Shown here: positions 6,388-9,415 of the stretch, piece after piece | How the letters are laid out: each line of letters begins with the position of its first letter | Position numbering within the stretch: position 1 is the first letter of the stretch | DNA from: an uncultured Megamonas sp. | Lineage (GTDB): Bacteria; Bacillota; Negativicutes; Selenomonadales; Selenomonadaceae | Assembly: GCA_900554895.1 (NCBI GenBank) | Contig: USIX01000086.1 | Coordinates: 1-9,415, forward strand | DNA: 9,415 bases | Reading direction: 5' to 3' | The notes under the pieces: model-generated | Seen by the model: only the letters and a program-made list of their open reading frames with translations | Told to the model about the DNA's origin: nothing | Database searches by the model: none | Made by a program: the position numbers and the translations under genes

Positions 6388-7188
6388 ATGAAATTTATAA
6401 CTTTGAATAATGGTGTAAAAATGCCGATTTTAGGACTTGGAACATGGGATTTGCGCGGCAGGCAGTGCGAAGAAATCGTAACCAGTGCCATTGATGAAGG
6501 ATATCGGCTGATAGATACGGCACAAATGTATCAAAATGAAGAAGCCGTAGGGAATGCTATAAAAAAGAGCGGCGCAGCACGTGAAGAGCTGTTCATCACG
6601 ACAAAATTATATTCACCGAGCCGCAGCTACAAACTGGCACAAAAAGGCATAGATGTATCACTGCGCAATCTCGGTCTGGATTATATTGACTTAATGCTCG
6701 TTCATGAACCTTACAGCGAAGCGGCTGAAATGTATCGCGCATTAGAAGAGGCTTACAGAGCGGGAAAACTTCGGGCAATCGGCGTATCCAATTTTAAGGA
6801 AAATTTTTATAAAAACTTTATTTCTTCGTGCGAAATTATTCCGGCGGTAAATCAGGTAGAAGCTCATGTATATTTTGCACAGAAAAATCTGCAAAAAATG
6901 CTGTCCGAATACGGTACGCAGATGGAGGCATGGGCGCCGTTCACGGAAGGCAGAAAAAATATTTTTGCCGAACCGTTACTGCTAAAAATAGGAAAGAGCC
7001 ATAATAAAACTTCAGCACAGATTGCACTGAAATATCTGGTGCAGAAAAATATCATGGTAATTCCCAAATCGTCCAAAATTGAAAGACTGCGGAAAAATAT
7101 CAATATCTTTGATTTCACACTGTCCGACGAAGAAATGCAAAAAATAGGAACGCTTGATAAAGGAAAATCTCTGTTTAACTGGTACTGA
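6388..7188 (+). CDS. Aldo/keto reductase
   Basis: The 266-residue product is a complete NADPH-type aldo/keto reductase, a soluble TIM-barrel enzyme reducing aldehydes or ketones to alcohols. The catalytic tetrad is visible: Asp43 and Tyr48 in LIDTAQMYQNE, Lys73 in TTKLY, and His106 in LMLVHEPY. RAIGVSNF (about 128-136) and the cofactor-binding IPKSSKIERLRKN near residues 225-240 are also intact. The VHEPY in place of the more common IHWP resembles the bacterial subgroup with IHQP, related to YvgN/2,5-diketogluconate reductases. The substrate cannot be told. AGAGGTGA (6376-6383) is 4 bases before the ATG and includes the stop codon of the preceding small gene, indicating co-translation. No good terminator follows; only a stem without a T-run is seen at 7212-7227. 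Confidence 0.96.
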   Translation: MKFITLNNGVKMPILGLGTWDLRGRQCEEIVTSAIDEGYRLIDTAQMYQNEEAVGNAIKKSGAAREELFITTKLYSPSRSYKLAQKGIDVSLRNLGLDYIDLMLVHEPYSEAAEMYRALEEAYRAGKLRAIGVSNFKENFYKNFISSCEIIPAVNQVEAHVYFAQKNLQKMLSEYGTQMEAWAPFTEGRKNIFAEPLLLKIGKSHNKTSAQIALKYLVQKNIMVIPKSSKIERLRKNINIFDFTLSDEEMQKIGTLDKGKSLFNWY

Positions 7189-7211
7189 TTAAGCATAATT
7201 TATTATTAGCG

Positions 7212-7235
7212 GTTACTATAAAGTAACTAAGTAAC
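7212..7235. promoter_or_regulatory. GTTACT/AGTAAC repeat cluster upstream of the CDCPAC gene
   Basis: GTTACT (7212-7217) and AGTAAC (7222-7227) form an inverted pair with a 4-base gap, and a second AGTAAC lies at 7230-7235. There is no T-run, so it is a poor terminator. A related perfect palindrome, TAGTTAACTA (7279-7288), sits over the predicted transcription start downstream. Together they could be binding sites for a regulator of the 7337 gene. Confidence 0.35.
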
Positions 7236-7268
7236 AAAATAGTGCCTTCTATTATATCAGGAAAAATC

Positions 7269-7277
7269 TGTTATAAT
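7269..7277 (+). promoter_or_regulatory. Extended -10 promoter of the CDCPAC gene
   Basis: TG-T-TATAAT is a perfect extended -10 element. No good -35 box lies 16-18 bases upstream, which extended -10 promoters can do without. The predicted start near 7284 leaves a leader of about 53 bases. Confidence 0.65.
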
Positions 7278-7336
7278 ATAGTTAACTACTTGTCATATAA
7301 ACGAGTGCAAAAATTTTTTAAAGTGGTGAACGTATT

Positions 7337-7693
7337 ATGGAAAAAAATGTATTGGATTATGTAGTAGAAAAAACACATGAACTCATGAATGCTCCGTCTT
7401 GCAGCAGCGAAGCAAAAGCTGCCGCACAAGCATGGCTTGATGCTATTGGCACGGATAATGAAAAACAGCAGACAGAAAAATACATTGCTGAACTGGAAGC
7501 GGATATTATGCCGATTGACGGCTTAATCGCTTTTGCCAAATCGGAAATGGGCGCAAAAATTTTCGGTGAAAAAGCAAAAGACGTTGCTGCTCATGCCGAA
7601 GCCATCAAAGCTGACGGCGCAAAATTCTGTGACTGCCCGGCATGTCAGGCTGTTGCTGCTATTTTGGCGAAAAAGGATGAAATAACAAAATAA
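7337..7693 (+). CDS. Small helical CDCPAC-motif protein, function unknown
   Basis: The 118-residue product is acidic, alanine-rich and predicted helical, with no signal peptide or membrane segment. Cys22 sits in APSCSSEAKAAAQAWLDA. A tight cluster FCDCPAC gives Cys98, Cys100 and Cys103 near the end. The C-x-C-x2-C spacing could bind metal or be redox-active. I recall proteins like this in related anaerobes carrying the label 'molecular chaperone Hsp90'. Nothing here supports that: it is a fraction of Hsp90's size and lacks the GHKL ATP-binding motifs. GTGGTG (7323-7328) is 8 bases before the ATG. It stands alone, with its own extended -10 promoter and a strong terminator after it. The function is unknown to me. 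Confidence 0.9.
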   Translation: MEKNVLDYVVEKTHELMNAPSCSSEAKAAAQAWLDAIGTDNEKQQTEKYIAELEADIMPIDGLIAFAKSEMGAKIFGEKAKDVAAHAEAIKADGAKFCDCPACQAVAAILAKKDEITK

Positions 7694-7699
7694 ATGTGA

Positions 7700-7744
7700 A
7701 AAAAGCTGATTGACTGCTAATATTTAGTAATCAATCAGCTTTTT
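7700..7744. terminator. Bidirectional terminator between the CDCPAC gene and the acetyltransferase
   Basis: Arms 7700-7713 (AAAAAGCTGATTGA) and 7731-7744 are perfect 14-bp complements with a 9-bp mixed core (GCTGATTGA) and A/T tails on both sides. It can end transcripts from both converging genes. It starts 6 bases after one stop codon and ends 1 base before the other. Confidence 0.92.
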
Positions 7745-7745
7745 C

Positions 7746-8381
7746 TTATTTAAAATCGTTTACCGGCATATCTTTGCGGTAGAATTTCTTATCGTATTCA
7801 CCGATTTCGCGTATTACACGACACGGTGAACCGTAGGCAAGAACGTTTGCCGGTATATCCTTCGTTACAAGTGAGCCTGCGCCGATTACACTGTTATCAC
7901 CGATAGTAACACCCGGCATAATCATTGCACCCGCACCAATCCATACACGGTTGCCGATATGAATAGGCAGAGAAAACTGCGTTCCGCCGAGACGGTATTC
8001 ATGATAGAGCGGATGACCCGTTACACATAAAAGAACGTTCGGTCCAATCATTACGTCATCGCCGATATGGACTTCATAGTCATCAACAACCTGAAAGTTA
8101 AAGTTAGCATAAAAGTTTTTACCAATGAAGGTATTGCAGCCGTAAGCAAAATGAGCCGGCGGTTCGAGATAAATGCCGTCGCCTGCTGCCCCTAGAAGTT
8201 CTTTAAGAATTTTTGTCCTTTTTTCCATTTCACTCGGACGCGTGAGGTTAAAATCATACATCATTTCCTTGGCACGAACACGCTGAGCATCAATGATTTT
8301 TTCATATTCCTGGTCAACAGGGTCCTTATGTCCGTATTCACGGTACAATAGCCCGTTTTTCATTTGTTCTTCTAATCGCAT
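7746..8381 (-). CDS. Maltose/galactoside-type O-acetyltransferase (left-handed beta-helix)
   Basis: The 211-residue product belongs to the NodL/LacA/Maa group of hexapeptide-repeat acetyltransferases. These trimeric cytoplasmic enzymes move acetyl from acetyl-CoA to a sugar hydroxyl. The N-terminal helical part (about 1-65) matches the family 'Mac' region. Hexapeptide turns run from about residue 70 to 185 (IGKNF, IGDDVMIGPNV, IGNRVWIGAGAMIMPGVTIG, IGAGSLVTKDIP). His123 in VTGHPL is the expected catalytic base. The length is typical. The acceptor sugar cannot be told. It lies 21 bases after thiE on the same strand, so it is probably the second gene of that operon; no link to thiamine is obvious. 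The start at 8381 has a weak AAGAGA-type ribosome site. The alternative Met7 has none better. Confidence 0.94.
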   Translation of the reverse strand: MRLEEQMKNGLLYREYGHKDPVDQEYEKIIDAQRVRAKEMMYDFNLTRPSEMEKRTKILKELLGAAGDGIYLEPPAHFAYGCNTFIGKNFYANFNFQVVDDYEVHIGDDVMIGPNVLLCVTGHPLYHEYRLGGTQFSLPIHIGNRVWIGAGAMIMPGVTIGDNSVIGAGSLVTKDIPANVLAYGSPCRVIREIGEYDKKFYRKDMPVNDFK

Positions 8382-8402
8382 AAAATCATCTCTTTCTTTA
8401 TA

Positions 8403-9050
8403 TCATTTATTTTTTAATGTTTTTTCAATGGATTTAATTTTGCCTGCGATATCATCAGCACCGACAATTTCCGATACGATAGCAAACGTTTTAGCACCAT
8501 GTGCTGCTACATCACGGATATTATGTTCTTTGATACCGCCGATAGCCACGAACGGATGTTTTGAATTTTGTGCTGCATATTCCACATAGGAAAAACCGAC
8601 CGGAACGGCATCTTTTTTCGTCTGCGTAGCATAAACCGGACCTACACCGATATAATCGATGATATCACCCAACGCATTGGCTTGTTGCAGCTGGTTCTCA
8701 TCGTGTGTGGAAAGACCGAGTATTTTATCTTCACCGATTAACCGGCGCACTACCTGCGGCGGTAAATCCGTCTGACCGATATGCACTCCGTCGGCACCGA
8801 CTGCCATGGCAAGGTCGACAAAATCATCAATAATAAATACCGCTCCTGCTCTTTTTGTCATTTCCACGAGTTTCAAACATTCGTGATAACGGTCAAGTGC
8901 CGGTTTTTCCTTTTCACGGTATTGAATAAATTTGATACCCGCTTCCAGCATTTTGCCCACGACTTCGATATTATCGCGGCCGTTGGACATAGCTTCGGCA
9001 GTAATCGTATAGATAGGATTGTTTATAAAATGCTCCATTCCTGTTCTCAT
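8403..9050 (-). CDS. thiE: Thiamine-phosphate synthase
   Basis: The 215-residue product is a full-length ThiE, which joins HMP-pyrophosphate to thiazole phosphate to make thiamine phosphate in the cytoplasm. Landmarks follow the barrel: QYREK (43-47) for the pyrophosphate, IIDDFVDLAMAVGADGVHIG (73-92) then QTDLP with the Mg-binding positions Asp76 and Asp95, GLSTHDE (112-118) with Ser114, GPVYATQTKKDA (137-148), and AIGGI (169-173). The usual IND of the Mg site reads IDD here. AGAGG (9059-9063) is 8 bases before the ATG at 9050. A weak promoter (TTGACC at 9117-9112, GATAAA at 9092-9087, 19-base gap) is possible. No thi-box riboswitch is visible upstream, and no other thi gene lies in the window. 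Confidence 0.97.
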   Translation of the reverse strand: MRTGMEHFINNPIYTITAEAMSNGRDNIEVVGKMLEAGIKFIQYREKEKPALDRYHECLKLVEMTKRAGAVFIIDDFVDLAMAVGADGVHIGQTDLPPQVVRRLIGEDKILGLSTHDENQLQQANALGDIIDYIGVGPVYATQTKKDAVPVGFSYVEYAAQNSKHPFVAIGGIKEHNIRDVAAHGAKTFAIVSEIVGADDIAGKIKSIEKTLKNK

Positions 9051-9211
9051 TTATTTTACCTCTTTTTATTATTGTTTAAATTTCTATTTATCATTCATTT
9101 TTCTTTTAAAAGGTCAAAAGAAAAACGAACCAAAAAGAAAAAACCTTTTAACGTTTCGCTTACGCTGCACTGGGCAAGCCTTCGAGGCTCTTTTATGATT
9201 ATAGACGATAC

Positions 9212-9281
9212 AACGGCTCAAAACGCTTAGAATTTGGCTCGTGCCTTTCTATATTCGGCATGAACAAAATTTTGAGCTGTT
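9212..9281 (+). other. Nested stem-loop, possible structured RNA or repeat palindrome
   Basis: AACGGCTCAAAA (9212-9223) pairs with TTTTGAGCTGTT (9270-9281) over 12 positions, one being G-U. Inside, TTTG (9233-9236) pairs with CAAA (9265-9268). TCGTGCC (9239-9245) pairs with GGCATGA (9257-9263), again with one G-U, around an 11-base loop. Both wobble pairs are valid only for plus-strand RNA. No known RNA family is recognised. Confidence 0.5.
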
Positions 9282-9360
9282 AATTGTGCAGTTCGCAAGT
9301 CATCTTAGAATTTTATTCCACATTTAGAGTATTTTCACGCTAGCTTCAGCTATTAAAAAG

Positions 9361-9415
9361 AAAAATTTTTAGATGCGTTTTTAGTTCAACTGTCTGAGCA
9401 TAGCGAGTTTTGAAC
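9361..9415. repeat. 55-bp direct repeat, right copy
   Basis: This is an exact copy of 1-55. It is preceded at 9353 by bases that complete a left arm (9353-9371) complementary to 64-82 at the other end of the window, so joining the two ends would rebuild one palindromic unit. Confidence 0.95.

Larger units (their letters stand above)
9051..9415. repeat. Non-coding, repeat-like right end
   Basis: No gene of either strand is supported here. The stretch contains the thiE leader (9051 to about 9110), an inverted pair TTAAAAGGT (9106-9114) / ACCTTTTAA (9143-9151), a short AGCCT-TCG-AGGCT hairpin (9177-9189) followed by CTTTT, a nested hairpin at 9212-9281, and the 55-bp end repeat. The purine-rich run between 9118 and 9142 is low in complexity. 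It looks like intergenic interspersed-repeat material. Confidence 0.6.

Noticed and set aside
7337..7693. Hsp90 chaperone assignment for the CDCPAC protein
   Set aside because: At 118 residues with no GHKL ATPase motifs, the sequence has nothing of Hsp90.
9118..9142. Purine-rich run as a polypurine regulatory tract
   Set aside because: It is better explained as the loop of the TTAAAAGGT/ACCTTTTAA inverted pair within repeat-like intergenic DNA.
1..9415. Plasmid or phage-like circular element
   Set aside because: The end overlap would permit it, but no replication, partition, mobilisation or phage gene is present and the content is chromosomal housekeeping.

Overview
The window looks like a chromosomal piece from an anaerobic Firmicute, most likely the Negativicutes (Veillonella/Selenomonas/Dialister relatives). 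This is an inference from three things: AT-rich intergenic DNA with moderate-GC genes, a T-box in front of pheS, and the overall look of the proteins. I cannot name a genus. Both ends carry the same 55 bases (1-55 and 9361-9415). They therefore look like the two edges of one assembled contig that stops inside a multicopy repeat, or like a circle of 9360 bp. Ordinary housekeeping genes argue for the repeat.

Left to right. 1-247 is non-coding repeat DNA with several hairpins. 248-562 (+) is the back end of an arsenate reductase / low-molecular-weight phosphatase gene whose front, including the catalytic P-loop, is missing exactly where the repeat ends. A two-way terminator separates it from a HIT-family protein (613-1029, -). 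Next come pheT and pheS (minus strand, 20 bases apart), encoding the two subunits of phenylalanyl-tRNA synthetase. Their leader (about 4730-4950) is a clear T-box riboswitch with a UUC (Phe) specifier and a mutually exclusive terminator. A LysR-type regulator (5023-5919, -) follows.

A 233-base divergent region separates lysR from a tight two-gene unit on the plus strand: a 76-residue helical protein and an aldo/keto reductase. Then comes a 118-residue protein with a CDCPAC motif, with its own extended -10 promoter. A second two-way terminator separates it from a minus-strand operon of thiE (thiamine phosphate synthase) and a maltose/galactoside-type O-acetyltransferase. 9051-9415 has no gene and carries repeat-like and strongly structured DNA.

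Most of the content is ordinary metabolism and translation. I see no CRISPR array, transposase, phage gene, tRNA or rRNA. The points most worth a second look are the repeat-bounded ends with the beheaded arsC, the nested hairpin at 9212-9281, the lysR/small protein/aldo-keto reductase neighbourhood, the CDCPAC protein with its operator-like repeats, and the T-box, which fixes the true pheS start.
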